This document shows, piece after piece, positions 45,659 through 54,425 of a stretch of 64,000 bases of DNA (its first letter is position 1; each line of letters opens with the position of its first letter). The notes below the pieces were generated by a model. That model saw nothing but the letters and a program-made list of their open reading frames with translations. It made no database searches and was not told the origin of the DNA. A program made the translations under genes and the position numbers. This DNA comes from Sedimentibacter sp. (GTDB lineage Bacteria; Bacillota; Clostridia; Tissierellales; Sedimentibacteraceae): contig JAHDLA010000018.1 in assembly GCA_018436705.1 (NCBI GenBank), positions 277,460-341,459 of the forward strand. The letters are read 5' to 3'.

Positions 45659-46192
45659 TCAGATCACCTCTTTAATACTTTCAGCCAATTTCTTTCGCCC
45701 TCTTTGAAGCCTTTTTTTTACCGTTTCATTCGAAATATTTATAAGCTTTGATATTTCCCTAGTATTTAAGTCCTCAACGTATGATAAATAAAGCACATCC
45801 TTATAGATAACGGGTAAGCAGGTAATTTGATTAACTATAAGATCAAATGAAATTTTAGACAAAACCTCATCCTCTAATACAGATTCATCAGCAATATACT
45901 CTCCCATACCATCAATTTCCTCGGAAAGCTTCTGTTTCTTCAGCATATTCAGAGAAATATTTCTTACTATAATAACAACATACCTCCTGGTCCGTGGACA
46001 GGCCACATCAGATATATTTTTCAAACTTTTAGCTATATTTATAAATGCATCGTGAACCGCATCTTCCGAAAGAAAATCATCATTCAAAATACTTTTAGCT
46101 ATATAAAACATAAGCTGCCTGTAATTGCTGTATACTTGCTCAAATTTACTTTTCTCTTCCTGAGTTTCTAATAGGGTTAAATATACGAACAT
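45659..46192 (-). CDS. ECF-type RNA polymerase sigma factor
   Basis: 177-aa sigma-70 family protein. Region 2 (YSNYRQLMFYIAKSILNDDF, EDAVHDAFINIAKSL) and region 4 (CLPVIYKDVLYLSYVEDLNT, ISNETVKKRLQRGRKKLAE) are both present. Region 3 is missing, as in ECF factors. It sits in the middle of a three-gene operon between a sigma-like protein (3 bp gap) and the DUF4367 protein (1 bp gap), which makes a sigma/anti-sigma pair very likely. Confidence 0.9.
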   Translation of the reverse strand: MFVYLTLLETQEEKSKFEQVYSNYRQLMFYIAKSILNDDFLSEDAVHDAFINIAKSLKNISDVACPRTRRYVVIIVRNISLNMLKKQKLSEEIDGMGEYIADESVLEDEVLSKISFDLIVNQITCLPVIYKDVLYLSYVEDLNTREISKLINISNETVKKRLQRGRKKLAESIKEVI

Positions 46193-46195
46193 CGA

Positions 46196-46618
46196 TTACC
46201 TCTTAATCCCGGTCTTTATTTGCAGCATGCTCTTCAAATTTTTCCTGCCTAATGACAATTCCCTTAGAAGCTCCTGTCTTGTATAATTTGACGCTGGTAT
46301 GCCGTCATCAATTTGAAATCCCAGTACATCCTTCCATATAACTGCGGCTCTGCAGATGGGATCCAAACTTAATAAAGCCTTTTGAATATTATTTATATCT
46401 TCATTCGTATTATAGCATACATTTTGTGTGTTTAGGTATATGTCAATTAATTCAATTACAGTTGATTTAAATGTTCTTTCCGTTACTTGATTATTTGAAA
46501 TCACCTCTTTGGCAGATCTGGAAATTGCCAAAGAGGATGCTTCGCATGCATCTTTTTCTTTGCCTGTCAGCATATATGCCGCAGAATACACCTTTTTCAG
46601 ATACAATTCATTTTCCAT
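46196..46618 (-). CDS. Degenerate sigma-factor-like protein
   Basis: 140-aa protein with the layout of an ECF sigma factor but weak conservation. LKKVYSAAYMLTGKEKDACEA looks like region 2, and LLSLDPICRAAVIWKDVLGFQIDD looks like region 4.1. The recognition helix (SNYTRQELLRELSLGRKNLKS) is only partly sigma-like. GGAGAG precedes the ATG. It heads the operon with the true ECF factor and the probable anti-sigma factor. It may be a regulator, a decoy or a second specificity subunit; I cannot decide from sequence. Confidence 0.55.
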   Translation of the reverse strand: MENELYLKKVYSAAYMLTGKEKDACEASSLAISRSAKEVISNNQVTERTFKSTVIELIDIYLNTQNVCYNTNEDINNIQKALLSLDPICRAAVIWKDVLGFQIDDGIPASNYTRQELLRELSLGRKNLKSMLQIKTGIKR

Positions 46619-46837
46619 TTGTCGCTCTCCATACCCTTCTTATGAAAAAGAATTTTATTAATGTAATTTGTTATTATAATAAATATTATTAGTTAAATTA
46701 CATCTATAATATATAAACAATTTGAAAATGGTTTTGGGGACAGAAATTATAAAATTTTTTTTAAAAATTTTTATGTTCCGAAAAAAGAACTTTTTGGCAA
46801 ATAAAAAGGAAGGTTTCATTTCCTTCCATTATATATT

Positions 46838-48406
46838 TCACATCAAACAGCTGTTATTTATAAATGCTGCATTGTCATTATCGAATACACATGTGCGGTT
46901 TCGCCCTTCTGACTTGGCTTTGTACAATGCTTTATCTGCCATGTTTATCAAATCAGAAACCGTTGAATCGACATCCATGCTTGCCGAAGAAATGCCTAAG
47001 CTTACGGTTACATTTATTTTCTTCTCATCAAAGGTAAACACCGTGCTCTCAATATTTGAACGTATTTTATCAGCTTCTTCGATTGCCTGGCAAGCATCTG
47101 CGCCTGGAAGGACAATAAGAAATTCCTCGCCTCCATAGCGTCCGATAAGACCGTCCTTACGCATTACTTGCCTACTACTGTCTATTACACCTCTGAGAAC
47201 ATTATCTCCTGCTATATGCCCATAACTGTCATTGATTTTCTTAAAATTATCTATGTCCATCATAATCATGGATACATTCTTACCACTTTTCCTAAACATC
47301 GGTATAATATGCTCTGCTTCCTCAAGTATCTTTCGGCGATTATAAACATTCGTCAGCCAATCATGTTCAACCATATAATTCAATTCATCTATCATGTGCT
47401 GCTTGTCTGTTATGTCCAAAAAAATAAAAACTCGTCCGGCCAACTTATTTTTATCCGTCAGAAGATCCGTTATTCGAAATTCATAATACTTATTTTTCCA
47501 ATCATTCGTTACTGTAAGAATAAATTTAGACTGTTTATTATTTACAATCTTTTCGCCCATATGAAACATTGAAACAGGCTTGCCTTTATTCTCCTCTGTA
47601 AGCCATGCAAACACACCCTGCGCCGCTTCGTTATAGTCAATAAGAAGGTTGTTGTCATCAATTAAAATAAGCCCCTCTTTAATCTCGGAAAAAATTTTCT
47701 TATCATAAATTTCTTTTGTATCGAAAATATGATAATAAAAAATTGCCATTGCTGACGCTATAACCATCGTAAAAGAGCTAAAAGGCAGCAGGTCAATCCA
47801 TTTAGGAGTCTTGCCCAAAAGATACACACCTACCAAAATCCCTGAAAGCAATCTACCCATCAATAACATGAAGTAAGGGTTGTTTAACTTGTAGCCACTT
47901 TTTGACCATGCCACAAAAAATGCGTACAAGCCAAAGAAAATAACAAAATATGCATATATAACATTCGGATAGTATAAGATCCCCGTACTTCTTCTGCTCA
48001 GTAAAAATCCTTCATATTGAAAAATTTTTAAATTAGAGTAAAAAAGTCTGTGATATTCGTTAGTAGCTACTAGAAATACAGTTACTGCAGGTATTATAAA
48101 AGTCATAATTTTCCCTGCGAAAGTCATATCTTTTTTAAAATGTATTCTGTAGGTAAAAATCAGCCAGGCTGCGAATACAAACGGCCCGCCAAAATATTTA
48201 AGTTTTTGCCCGAAAAGAATTTGATCCAAATTATCTGCATTAAACTGAAAAGCCGCGCCAAAAATATATACGGCGCTGGCAAGGCAAATCAGTGAAAAAA
48301 TAGTTATTAAAGGATTGTTCTTTTTTCTTGATGAATACATAAACATAAATACATATATGATACCTGTCAATATCATAAAATTAGAATATATTTGCATTAT
48401 ACTCAT
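46838..48406 (-). CDS. Diguanylate cyclase with N-terminal 7TM and PAS domains
   Basis: 522-aa protein. Seven to eight membrane segments in residues 1-230 resemble the 7TM region found on histidine kinases and GGDEF proteins. A PAS domain spans about 235-345 (EIKEGLILIDDNNLLIDYNEAA). The GGDEF domain has the active site RYGGEEF near residue 440, with DIDNFKKINDSYGH upstream and DKALYKAKSEGRN at the end. All cyclase residues are present. The RxxD product-inhibition site appears lost, since MRKD stands at that position. It probably makes c-di-GMP in response to a membrane signal. Confidence 0.92.
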   Translation of the reverse strand: MSIMQIYSNFMILTGIIYVFMFMYSSRKKNNPLITIFSLICLASAVYIFGAAFQFNADNLDQILFGQKLKYFGGPFVFAAWLIFTYRIHFKKDMTFAGKIMTFIIPAVTVFLVATNEYHRLFYSNLKIFQYEGFLLSRRSTGILYYPNVIYAYFVIFFGLYAFFVAWSKSGYKLNNPYFMLLMGRLLSGILVGVYLLGKTPKWIDLLPFSSFTMVIASAMAIFYYHIFDTKEIYDKKIFSEIKEGLILIDDNNLLIDYNEAAQGVFAWLTEENKGKPVSMFHMGEKIVNNKQSKFILTVTNDWKNKYYEFRITDLLTDKNKLAGRVFIFLDITDKQHMIDELNYMVEHDWLTNVYNRRKILEEAEHIIPMFRKSGKNVSMIMMDIDNFKKINDSYGHIAGDNVLRGVIDSSRQVMRKDGLIGRYGGEEFLIVLPGADACQAIEEADKIRSNIESTVFTFDEKKINVTVSLGISSASMDVDSTVSDLINMADKALYKAKSEGRNRTCVFDNDNAAFINNSCLM

Positions 48407-48491
48407 AAAATCTCCTTGTTGCTTTTAAAAACTAAAATTAATATTTGAACTGTTTTTTTACAAAAACCTTGCAGTATATTATCACTAAGTA

Positions 48492-49313
48492 TTATCGTCT
48501 TTGGAGAGGTATTCTTCTTTCGCACGGAACACCTGTCTGGCATTTGCCGCATCCATATCTGGGCTTATATTTTTCGGCTGTATAATCGAGAAAATCCGAG
48601 CATATTCTATGTATCTTTCCTTTTTCAAGGGATATGGCTCCTGCCGGACACCTCTTAACACATGCACCGCACATGGTGCAGTATTGATAAATGTCGCTGT
48701 ACTTCCTTTCAGTAGGTTCTAAAGGCATATCTGTAATTAAGCTGCCAATTCTCCCTGCCATTCCTTTCTCTGTAATTATCCCCTTTGATAGTCCGAAAGT
48801 TCCGAGGCCGCATATAAATGCCACGTGCCTTTCCGACCAGTTGCTGGAAAACAAATGACCTTTATCATCTTCCTTAGTAGTGTAAAACCTTTTATCCAAA
48901 GACGGTGAAAGACTTCGAAATCCATCTTCGATGATTTTCGAATTGAGATACCTGCAAAACTCTGCTACAAATCTCTGTCCCTCTATTCTTCCGTGCAGCC
49001 ATTGATTCGAAATTACCTCCTTATTTCCTCTGTTACTTTTGATTACTTCTTCGGAAAATGGCATAAAAAATGAAACAACAGTTACAGCACCGGTAAGCCA
49101 TTCTTCAGGGAGCATAAAATGTTCTCCTATAACAGACTGGTTTTTTAAGTTCCAAAACTCCTCGTCTTTAGATGAAGCAAATCCAAACAAAGGATTATCA
49201 AACAGCCTCATGCCGGAAAGCTCCGGAACAATGGCTTCATTTTCATCAACAAAATTAGAATGAGATTTATTAAAAAAATCGTATGAAAGTTTCTCTATTT
49301 CTTCTTTATTCAT
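48492..49313 (-). CDS. QueG-like 4Fe-4S protein (short epoxyqueuosine reductase homologue)
   Basis: About 273-aa protein. A cobalamin-reductase-like N-terminal part is followed by a two-cluster ferredoxin region (CTMCGACVKRCPAGAI, then a later CSDF Cys, then YGCGKCQTGVPCE). The GLGTFGLSKG and GRIGSLITD segments are typical of QueG and its short homologues. The start at 49313 follows AGGAG. It lacks the C-terminal HEAT-like repeats of true QueG, as do many clostridial paralogues, so activity on epoxyqueuosine is uncertain; a reductive-dehalogenase-like or other electron-transfer role is possible. Confidence 0.8.
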   Translation of the reverse strand: MNKEEIEKLSYDFFNKSHSNFVDENEAIVPELSGMRLFDNPLFGFASSKDEEFWNLKNQSVIGEHFMLPEEWLTGAVTVVSFFMPFSEEVIKSNRGNKEVISNQWLHGRIEGQRFVAEFCRYLNSKIIEDGFRSLSPSLDKRFYTTKEDDKGHLFSSNWSERHVAFICGLGTFGLSKGIITEKGMAGRIGSLITDMPLEPTERKYSDIYQYCTMCGACVKRCPAGAISLEKGKIHRICSDFLDYTAEKYKPRYGCGKCQTGVPCERRIPLQRR

Positions 49314-49406
49314 TTCTTTGCTCCTTATAGTGGTGTATACTACCTGAAACACTTGCAAACATGGACTCTTTGACGTTACTCGCAGTGTTATATTAATATA
49401 ATTAGG

Positions 49407-50213
49407 CTACAGCATAAGTGTTAGTCCTACACCAACTTCATTTATGCGGATTTTCTCATTCAGTTTTGCTTTTGCCCTAAAAGATACACAGTGGCAGGGG
49501 TATATATTATCTATTTCATTGCTTTCAAAAAATTCTATTGTCTTCAATAGTTGCTCATCTATATCAAACAGATGGAATCCTCCAATAATACCGGTAATTC
49601 TCGTATCACAGCAAACTCTTTTAGCATATTCGACAATATTACATATACCGCTGTGCGAGCATCCTGTTATAATAAACAATCCCTCTTCGTTTTTGTATAC
49701 AATTGCCGAATCATCTGCAAGTCTGTCATCTTTCCATTCTCCACCATTGCTGTACATTCCTATTTTCTTTCGTTCTTCATAGTCATATATATTCGGTATT
49801 TCTCCTAAAAATACAATGTTGTCACTGATCTGCAACGGTGAAGACGTTAATTTTAACCTACACATACCTTTCATTTGCTCCGAATTAAACGGCGCACCAA
49901 TATTATCTTTCCCATACATTTTACTGTTAAAACACAGCGGGTGCACAACGACTGCTACATCTTTGAGATCCGTATGATCTGCCATATATCTTAATCCTCT
50001 TGTATGGTCATTATGGCCATGGGAAAATACAATTGTATCAACCAGCTTTAAATCAATATCCATTTTTTTTGCGTTTTGAATAAAAATATCCGAATACCCC
50101 AGATCAAAAAGTATCTTTGTTCCATTATCCTCTATATAGTAACATACAGCCGGTTCTCCCATAAAATATTCGTCGATATATGTGTTGTTATCAACTAATA
50201 CCTTTAATTTCAT
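49407..50213 (-). CDS. MBL-fold metallohydrolase
   Basis: About 268-aa metallo-beta-lactamase-fold protein. The zinc-binding motif FSHGHNDHTRG lies near residue 65, with later ligands in TGCSHSGICN and YPCHC. The group includes the archaeal dihydropterin ribofuranosylaminobenzene-phosphate synthase-like enzymes (COG1237). The start at 50213 follows AGGAG; the preceding 60 bp open extension is not supported. Substrate unknown. The same-strand upstream neighbour is a small hypothetical gene with its own terminator. Confidence 0.85.
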   Translation of the reverse strand: MKLKVLVDNNTYIDEYFMGEPAVCYYIEDNGTKILFDLGYSDIFIQNAKKMDIDLKLVDTIVFSHGHNDHTRGLRYMADHTDLKDVAVVVHPLCFNSKMYGKDNIGAPFNSEQMKGMCRLKLTSSPLQISDNIVFLGEIPNIYDYEERKKIGMYSNGGEWKDDRLADDSAIVYKNEEGLFIITGCSHSGICNIVEYAKRVCCDTRITGIIGGFHLFDIDEQLLKTIEFFESNEIDNIYPCHCVSFRAKAKLNEKIRINEVGVGLTLML

Positions 50214-50280
50214 TTCAGTTATCTCCTTATCATGAAATTTTACACTGTTATGAAAACTTTTCTGTCGGTACAATTATAAA

Positions 50281-50322
50281 GACGGTTCTTCTGAAACACT
50301 CTGCTGCCATCAAAAGAACCGT
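50281..50322 (-). terminator. Terminator of the 50366-50680 gene
   Basis: GACGGTTCTT and AAGAACCGTC form a perfect 10-bp stem with a 22-nt loop, followed on the minus strand by TTTATAATT. Confidence 0.75.
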
Positions 50323-50365
50323 CATATTACCTATAACTGTTTATATTGCGTGAAATATAATTATA

Positions 50366-50680
50366 TCAGTCCACAATATATTCTTCGCCATATTTTAGTG
50401 CTCCTACACCTTTAAATAACACGTCTGAAACTAATATCCCAGTTACAGCAATTTTTCCTTTAAATACTTTGCCTTTTTTGCATACAAACTCAAACTCTGA
50501 CGGTTTATTACTATTAAACAGGTCAAGCAGCGGTCCGTAATCTTCTATATCTTGCATCGATCCTTCCCATTCTCTAAGGCCTTCCTGCTCTGATACTCTT
50601 ATAAACCCTAAGGGAAATTTTACATTCTTGTTAGTTTCTGCATGCTTTGCACTTGTTACTATCTCTTCCAAAATTATCAT
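50366..50680 (-). CDS. Hypothetical protein
   Basis: 104-aa soluble protein with no recognisable domain. It contains alternating charged and hydrophobic segments (FPLGFIRVSEQEGLREWEG, FVCKKGKVFKGKIAVTGIL) that suggest a small beta-rich fold. It lies next to the divergent prd locus, behind its own terminator. No function can be assigned. Confidence 0.5.
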   Translation of the reverse strand: MIILEEIVTSAKHAETNKNVKFPLGFIRVSEQEGLREWEGSMQDIEDYGPLLDLFNSNKPSEFEFVCKKGKVFKGKIAVTGILVSDVLFKGVGALKYGEEYIVD

Positions 50681-50829
50681 GGTATTTTCCTCCTTGCTTA
50701 ATTTGTGATTATTATATCACGGAAAATATTTGCATACAACATTGTATTTTAAAAACACCTCTTATTTTATTCGTTCCCATATGGATAATTCTTTGCAAAT
50801 ATTAACCATTAGAATATCAAAACCATGAA

Positions 50830-50863
50830 TGTCCAAAAATGTACAATTGTTTGTTTTTGGACA
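50830..50863 (+). promoter_or_regulatory. Candidate enhancer (upstream activating) site for PrdR
   Basis: TGTCCAAAAA (50830-50839) and its perfect 10-bp complement TTTTTGGACA (50854-50863) are separated by 14 bp, about 190 bp upstream of the sigma-54 promoter. This is the normal distance for binding of a sigma-54 activator. No other long palindrome is seen in the spacer. Binding by PrdR is inferred. Confidence 0.5.
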
Positions 50864-51049
50864 GTTTTGTTTTATGCCATTTTCAGCGCATAACCAAATC
50901 TTTTGATATTTTTTGTACAATTTTCATACATCCTCTATGAAGAAAATTATAATTCAAATACCATTTGTCGCAATTTATACTATTGACATATATCATTGAA
51001 ATAATTATTTTGTTGAAATAACAAGCTTTTAAAATATTAAAATAAACTT

Positions 51050-51065
51050 TGGCACACTACTTGCT
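51050..51065 (+). promoter_or_regulatory. Sigma-54 (-24/-12) promoter of the prd operon
   Basis: TGGCAC-ACTAC-TTGCT matches the sigma-54 consensus TGGCAC-N5-TTGCW exactly, with GG at -24 and GC at -12. It lies 59 bp before the first prd gene. The activator encoded downstream (PrdR) contains the sigma-54 interaction motif. Confidence 0.9.
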
Positions 51066-51123
51066 TATTATATAGGCAGATTTAGTTAATTAAATAACAA
51101 TTTTAAAGAATGGGAGCGATATT

Positions 51124-52413
51124 GTGAACAATACAATTAAATTATTGCTGAAACAAGGAATCGGCGGTCCCTCGGAACCAATCGTCAAAGCAGGCGATGC
51201 CGTCAAAAAAGGAACCCTTCTTGCCGTCCCGAAAGGTTTGGGCTCAAATCTGCATTCAAGTGTATACGGAACAATAGCAGAAATTACAGAAAATTGCATA
51301 ACAATCCAGGCAGATGATAACCAGCCCGATGAATTTGAAAAAATTTCTTGCAACGGCAGCATAGCTGACATAGTTAAAGAAGCAGGAATTATAGGAATGG
51401 GTGGAGCCGGATTTCCCTCTAACGTAAAGCTGGAAACGGATTTAAACGGAGGAGTGATAATTGCTAACGGTGTTGAATGTGAACCTCTTCTCAAACATAA
51501 CATAAGGCAAATTACGGAAAATCCTGAGGTAATTTACAGAGGAATACTCTATGCCATGAAAGCTGCTAATGCTAAAAGAGGAATTTTAGCCATAAAGAGA
51601 AAAAATGCAGAAGCAGTCAATTCTTTCAAAGCAGTAATTAAGCCTCATGATAACATAGAGATCGCAGAACTGGAAGACCTGTACCCGATGGGAGAAGAAC
51701 GTGCCATTGTAAGAGAAGTTTTAGGAGAATTGCTTAAAACTGATCAGTTGCCTTCAGCAGCAGGTGCAGTAATATTAAATGTTGAAACATTATCAAGAAT
51801 TACGGAGGCTGTTGAATTGCACAAGCCTATAGTTTCAAAAAATATTACTGTTGTGGGAAAACTTAAAAGCGGAAAAGATTCCAAAACCTTTTTAGATGTC
51901 CCCATAGGAACCTCTGTATCATCTTTGATTGAAATGGCTGGAGGGATTGACGGTGAATATGGAGAAATAATTATGGGCGGCCCGTTTACAGGTCATTCGA
52001 CTACTCTTGATTCACCTATAACAAAAACCTCCGGCGGCATTATAGCTACAATGGAATTTCTAAAAGCAAAAGGAAAACTTGGATTGCTTGTATGTGCATG
52101 TGGAGCAAATGAAGGCAGGCTGCGCGAAATAGCAGAAAAAATGAATGGAGATGTAGTTGCTGTTGAAAGATGCAAGCAGGCTGTGGAAAGCCGCGGCGCA
52201 TTGAAGTGTGAAAACCCCGGCAATTGCCCAGGACAGGCAGAAAAAATAATGAAACTGAAAAAAGCCGGTGCCGAAAGCCTTCTTATCAGCAATTGCAGCG
52301 ATTGTACAAATACAGTAATGTGTGTGGCTCCAAAATTGAAAATGCCTGTCTACCACTGCACCGACCATGTTATGAGAACAGTTGGGCACCGTCTCATAAG
52401 AAGATTGCCGTAA
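51124..52413 (+). CDS. prdC: Proline reductase-associated electron transfer protein PrdC (RnfC-like)
   Basis: 429-aa RnfC-like protein. It begins with an RnfC-N-like barrel (GIGGPSEPIVKAGDAV), followed by the NADH/FMN-like core (GIIGMGGAGFPSNVKL, ANGVECEPLL), the SLBB-type domain (VPIGTSVSSLIEMAGG, IIMGGPFTG) and a C-terminal cysteine-rich part (VCACGANEGR, CENPGNC, NCSDCTNTVMC). Such proteins pass electrons to proline reductase, linking NADH oxidation to the Stickland reaction. ATG at 51124 has GGAG upstream. No in-frame TGA occurs, so it contains Cys only; some relatives are reported as selenoproteins. It is the first gene after the sigma-54 promoter. Confidence 0.85.
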   Translation: MNNTIKLLLKQGIGGPSEPIVKAGDAVKKGTLLAVPKGLGSNLHSSVYGTIAEITENCITIQADDNQPDEFEKISCNGSIADIVKEAGIIGMGGAGFPSNVKLETDLNGGVIIANGVECEPLLKHNIRQITENPEVIYRGILYAMKAANAKRGILAIKRKNAEAVNSFKAVIKPHDNIEIAELEDLYPMGEERAIVREVLGELLKTDQLPSAAGAVILNVETLSRITEAVELHKPIVSKNITVVGKLKSGKDSKTFLDVPIGTSVSSLIEMAGGIDGEYGEIIMGGPFTGHSTTLDSPITKTSGGIIATMEFLKAKGKLGLLVCACGANEGRLREIAEKMNGDVVAVERCKQAVESRGALKCENPGNCPGQAEKIMKLKKAGAESLLISNCSDCTNTVMCVAPKLKMPVYHCTDHVMRTVGHRLIRRLP

Positions 52414-52469
52414 GTGAATATTTAAGGTTTACCCTTTTATATAAATATAAATCAGGAAGGAGACATATT

Positions 52470-54209
52470 ATGTCAATTACTAAGGAACTGGCTGAACAGC
52501 TGAAAGATTCTCCGGCGGTTGTATGCTGCCGAACTACACAAGGAACTGCAATCAGCCCCTCTGATCTCGAAGATCCTAATATCTTCCCTGAAATGGAAGA
52601 ATCCGGACTTATTACAATTACCGCCGACACTTTAAAAATCGGCCAGGTAATAGGCGCAACGCTTAAGCGTGATGTTGATGGTCTTACATCTCTGACCGCA
52701 GAAATGATGGAAGGCATAGTTGAAGCTAATAATGCTTCAGAAGAAAAATCAATTACTGAAAAACCAATCAGTAAAGGAGGAAATGTCAAAGTGGATAAAG
52801 GTATGTTGCATATTGAAGCAGATCAAATTAACGGATTAAAATTGAGCCTTCCATTAGGTTCATTAGGAAGCGAATTTGAAAATTTTTCAGAATCTGCATG
52901 TGAACCTGAAAAAGTTGAAAATCAAGTGGTTGGAACTCTTGTAAAAAGAGAATTTTCTGTAAAGGAAGTTAAACTGGGAGAAAAAACTTCTTTTGAGCAC
53001 GGCATTCTCACCATAAGAAAAAATTTGGCTAAAGAAGCTGTAGCAGCCACTCCCCTTGTTAAAAAAATGGAAATAGATATTATAACTCCCGATAAAAGAC
53101 ATGTGTATTCTGATACAATAATGGATGTTACTCCTGTTGCAACAAAGGCTGAAGGAGATTTGGGAAGCGGAACTACACATATATTGAATGACATGGTATT
53201 TATGCTTACAGGAGTTGACGAGGCCGGAGTACAAATACATGAATTCGGTTCTTGTGAAGGCTATCTTGATGAAAAAATCACCTATGGAATGCCGGGATGC
53301 CCAGATCAAAATGATATTATAGTAAGAGCTCATGTAACTATTCAAGAACTTACGGGAATGGAAAGAAGAGGACCTTACGCTGCTCATAAAGCTTGTGACT
53401 TAGTTATTCAGGAAATAAGAGAAGTCCTTAAATCAACTCCTGCCTCCGAAGCAGTAAAGGTTGAAACATGCGAACAAGTAAAAAGGAACGGAAGACCAAG
53501 AGTTCTCCTGGTTAAGGAAATTATGGGACAAGGTGCAATGCATGACAATGTAATGCTTCCAACAGAGCCTGCAGGCGTAGCAGGAGGAAGACAGAACGTT
53601 GATTTAGGTAATGTACCTATAATCTTATCTGTAAATGAAGTTCGTGACGGAGGAATACACGCACTTACTTGTATAGGCCCTGCATCGAAAGAAGATACGA
53701 GACATTATTTCAGGGAACCTGTATTGGAAGCTCTGGCAGCCGATGAAGAGCTGGATCTTGTAGGAGTTGCATTCATAGGAAGCCCTCAGGTAAATGATGA
53801 AAAGATGTTTGTTTCAAAGAGATTAGGTGCATTGGCTGACACAATGAAAATAGATGGAGCAATTGTTACTACAGAAGGATTCGGAAACAACCATATAGAC
53901 TTTACTCAAAACATAGAGGAAATAGGTAAACGCGGAATAAAGGTTGTTGGAATTACCTATGCTGCTTACCAGGGTCAGCTCGTTGTAGGAAATAAATACA
54001 CAGATGCAATGATAGAAGTTAACAAGGATAAAGACGGTATGGAATCAGAAATACTGGGCCAGAACACCATTGACAAAAATGATGCTAAACGTGCAGTTGT
54101 AATGCTTAAAAACAGGATTGCAGGAGTTCCCATTGCACCTGCGGACAGAAAATGGAATCAGTCAGTTATAGATGAAAATCAAAGACTGGTTAATTCGATT
54201 CAGCTATGA
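52470..54209 (+). CDS. prdA: D-proline reductase proprotein PrdA
   Basis: 579-aa precursor of the pyruvoyl subunits of D-proline reductase, which reduces D-proline to 5-aminovalerate. The beta part covers residues 1-400 and the alpha part 401-579. The cleavage region reads GGIHALTC-IGPASKE; Cys401 is the likely residue converted to the pyruvoyl group. Other conserved blocks are GSGTTHILNDMVFMLTG, KITYGMPGCPD and TEGFGNNHIDFTQN. The ATG is preceded by GGAAGGAGA; the open frame extends further upstream but overlaps prdC. It overlaps the next small gene by 4 bp. Confidence 0.92.
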   Translation: MSITKELAEQLKDSPAVVCCRTTQGTAISPSDLEDPNIFPEMEESGLITITADTLKIGQVIGATLKRDVDGLTSLTAEMMEGIVEANNASEEKSITEKPISKGGNVKVDKGMLHIEADQINGLKLSLPLGSLGSEFENFSESACEPEKVENQVVGTLVKREFSVKEVKLGEKTSFEHGILTIRKNLAKEAVAATPLVKKMEIDIITPDKRHVYSDTIMDVTPVATKAEGDLGSGTTHILNDMVFMLTGVDEAGVQIHEFGSCEGYLDEKITYGMPGCPDQNDIIVRAHVTIQELTGMERRGPYAAHKACDLVIQEIREVLKSTPASEAVKVETCEQVKRNGRPRVLLVKEIMGQGAMHDNVMLPTEPAGVAGGRQNVDLGNVPIILSVNEVRDGGIHALTCIGPASKEDTRHYFREPVLEALAADEELDLVGVAFIGSPQVNDEKMFVSKRLGALADTMKIDGAIVTTEGFGNNHIDFTQNIEEIGKRGIKVVGITYAAYQGQLVVGNKYTDAMIEVNKDKDGMESEILGQNTIDKNDAKRAVVMLKNRIAGVPIAPADRKWNQSVIDENQRLVNSIQL

Positions 54210-54406
54210 TTTCAGCAAAAGATGTATCTCTTACCCCGAAGCTTCTAACAGGTAAAATTGTAGACATTTCAGAAATGTGCGTAAAAATCGAGCTTAAAGG
54301 AAAAATGGGAATCGTAAATTTGCCGCTCAGGTGCATAATTACTGATAAACCCCTAGAGCTTGATGCAGAAGCAGAATTATATATAAGCTATATACGAGTT
54401 TTATAA
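54206..54406 (+). CDS. Small prd-cluster protein
   Basis: 66-aa beta-rich protein (LLTGKIVDISEMCVKIELKG, GIVNLPLRCIIT) starting within the last codons of prdA (ATGA overlap) and ending 19 bp before prdB. Similar small proteins occur in clostridial proline reductase clusters; I associate them with the CBO2463/CBO2479 domain, from memory. The function is unknown. Tight coupling between prdA and prdB suggests a role in assembly or maturation, as an inference. Confidence 0.7.
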   Translation: MISAKDVSLTPKLLTGKIVDISEMCVKIELKGKMGIVNLPLRCIITDKPLELDAEAELYISYIRVL

Positions 54407-54425
54407 AATAAAGGAGGAAAATATC

